Assembly (NCBI GenBank): GCA_946807835.1
Contig: OX327683.1
Location: 17,179,001-17,243,000 of the forward strand
Length of the DNA: 64,000 bases
Direction: 5' to 3'
Origin: Ailanthus altissimus
Taxonomy: Eukaryota > Streptophyta > Magnoliopsida > Sapindales > Simaroubaceae
Shown piece after piece: positions 62,805 to 64,000 of this stretch; the stretch's first letter is position 1, and every line of letters begins with the position of its first letter. The notes under the pieces are model-generated. The model was given only the letters and a program-made list of their open reading frames with translations, made no database searches and was not told where the DNA came from. Both the position numbers and the translations under genes were made by a program.

Positions 62805-62880
62805 GCTCTTCCGTATTATAAGCAGAAGCAGAAGGGACCACTACTAGAGAGTAGAGCGTAGAGAGTAGAGAGAGAGTTAA
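62805..62880 (+). promoter_or_regulatory. Possible + strand core promoter with GA-rich downstream stretch
   Basis: TTATAAGCAGAAGCAG lies 40 bp before an AGAGAGTAGAGCGTAGAGAG-type tract. TATA-like sequence followed by GA repeats is common at plant transcription starts. It falls in the presumed 3' UTR of the - strand gene, so it could equally be ordinary UTR sequence. No + strand coding region follows within the window. Confidence 0.3.
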
Positions 62881-62979
62881 AATATATATTACTAGCTATA
62901 TATATTTGGGCTCAATTTGTGAAGCATTTTGAGGATGATGACAACAGAGTGAAAGAGAAGATATCGTTTCCAGAATAAT

Positions 62980-63149
62980 TTAGGGATGCATTTGTTTATT
63001 GTCGTCTGACGATTTGGGGGAATCGGTGGTCATCTTCTGGATCATTTGACTTGTCTCTTCCTCGGACATCCGATCTTCTTTGCTTTGGGATTGAGATTGA
63101 GCATAGGCCTCAAAGAACCCCTTGTTCTCTTTCTCCAGCTCCTTCCAAA
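62980..63149 (-). CDS. Last exon of a plant-specific TIGR01589-like protein (partial)
   Basis: The last 55 residues run from W-K-E-L-E-K-E-N-K through FFEAYAQSQSQ to DNKQMHP and a TAA stop at 62980-62982. The exon begins after an AG acceptor (CAG at 63152-63150 on the - strand) with two bases of a split codon, presumably Val. The motif 'VWkELEkEN..FFeAY' is the end of a small plant-specific domain catalogued as TIGR01589 (A_thal_3526). Its N-terminal half ('...LIekCL..gM...ec...L...A.i.P..T..V') would be on upstream exons beyond 64000. The tail is Ser, Asp, Glu and Lys rich and looks disordered. The molecular function of the family is unknown to me. The intact frame and splice site suggest a functional gene. 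Confidence 0.78.
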
Positions 63150-64000
63150 CTGCAAATTAATGGCCGTTTATATACAAATTCATTAGCATCGCATACATAT
63201 CTTTTTAGAAGATAAATGATATCTTAACTTACAAGTAACTGTTCTCATGAGCCTTATATATAGGTATCTTTCACAGTTTTATTCTTAGGGTTTGTAACCC
63301 AAAACACATCTAGTAGAATTTCAAGGGCTATAATCTACCCAAACTGTCTTTGTTTTCAGTGTAGACGTTAGTGTTATTCACATACGTATAAAATTTTTAA
63401 GCCCGTGAGTGATCATGGACGGAGGAGAGTAGATAGACTTAGGAGCATTTCATTGAGACCAATCATACTGCTCTTTGCTTAACCAACTAGTGAAAGAATG
63501 AAGTTTGTGTTTTCCGTCACAGCTTTTTCTTCTTGCAAGTAGTTCTCCGGCAGAATCTAGGGAAAGTATATGATTGCCAAAAAAGATCTGTGGCAGAGTC
63601 TACAGGATGCTTAATTTTCGTTACATGAGAGGCATAAGAATTTTAGCAATTTACTAAAACAACGTAGACTTTCACATATTCAGTTCTCTCTGTACTTAGG
63701 TCACACTTTCCGGGATCCTCAATGAAACCTATATACCGTTTATAAGTAAAAGCCTTGAGAATTGATCAATCTTATTATCTCGTAACTTAATTAAATTTTG
63801 AACACGGGCTTCTCGAATTTACTTTTGATAGAAGATAATCAATTGATCGTTATGATTATATGAAGCATGCAAAAGTTCAACCCTTTTTTGAGGAATTTAT
63901 GATTTGGTCTGTGTCTGGTTTAGGTTGTTTTGCTATGAAGCCACAATTATGGTAGAGTCCAAATAAATGAGTGTTCGGTAAACACTTAGTTATGAAGTGA
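63150..64000 (-). other. Intron of the TIGR01589-like gene, running off the window
   Basis: No upstream exon with the family's 'LIEKCL' motif was found on the - strand before the window ends, so the intron is at least about 850 bp. No repeat was recognised in it. Confidence 0.55.

Overview
The window is nuclear DNA from a flowering plant, most likely a eudicot. The evidence is a spliced plant dehydroascorbate reductase gene with GT-AG introns and a plant TATA box, part of a second plant-specific gene, and about 50 kb of AT-rich DNA made of degraded plant transposable elements. No rRNA, tRNA, CRISPR or bacterial-type operon was seen.

Only two host genes are supported. (1) A six-exon dehydroascorbate reductase (DHAR) gene on the + strand, coding exons 7712-10515, encodes 233 aa and has a complete active-site motif. 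(2) The last coding exon (62980-63149, - strand) belongs to a small plant-specific protein that resembles the TIGR01589 family. Its upstream exons lie past the right edge.

Layout: 1-3.9 kb is intergenic DNA holding a non-autonomous Mutator-like element (373-1832) with a perfect 9-bp target duplication. 3.9-6.9 kb is a decayed Ty1/copia element with paired LTRs. 6.9-11.2 kb is the DHAR locus. 11.2-29.1 kb is a large decayed Ty3/gypsy Tat-lineage element, including an antisense 3' reading frame. It has been split by a hAT-like element, a copia LTR, a solo LTR and a chromovirus-like gypsy element, and that last element is itself split by a LINE that is split by another solo LTR. 29.4-38.3 kb is a second decayed gypsy-type element with its gag on the - strand, rich in minisatellites and interrupted by a copia LTR and a Mutator-like element. 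38.4-41.6 kb is a hAT element with a perfect 8-bp duplication. 41.7-46.8 kb is a long-TIR Mutator-like element whose left arm holds a copia LTR that itself holds a solo LTR. 47.2-62.0 kb is a second chromovirus-like copy, invaded by copia LTRs and by a nearly complete minus-strand copia element with LTRs of about 2.1 kb. 62-64 kb is intergenic DNA followed by the second gene.

The main interest is the order of nested insertions, readable from target-site duplications, and several sequence motifs shared by unrelated element families. The clearest of these is a GC-rich word of the type CAGCGCCGCGGCGCC, found in gypsy-type solo LTRs and also next to the primer binding site of the copia element. 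All element boundaries and family calls were made by eye. Coding remnants were recognised from memory of family motifs, not by database search.
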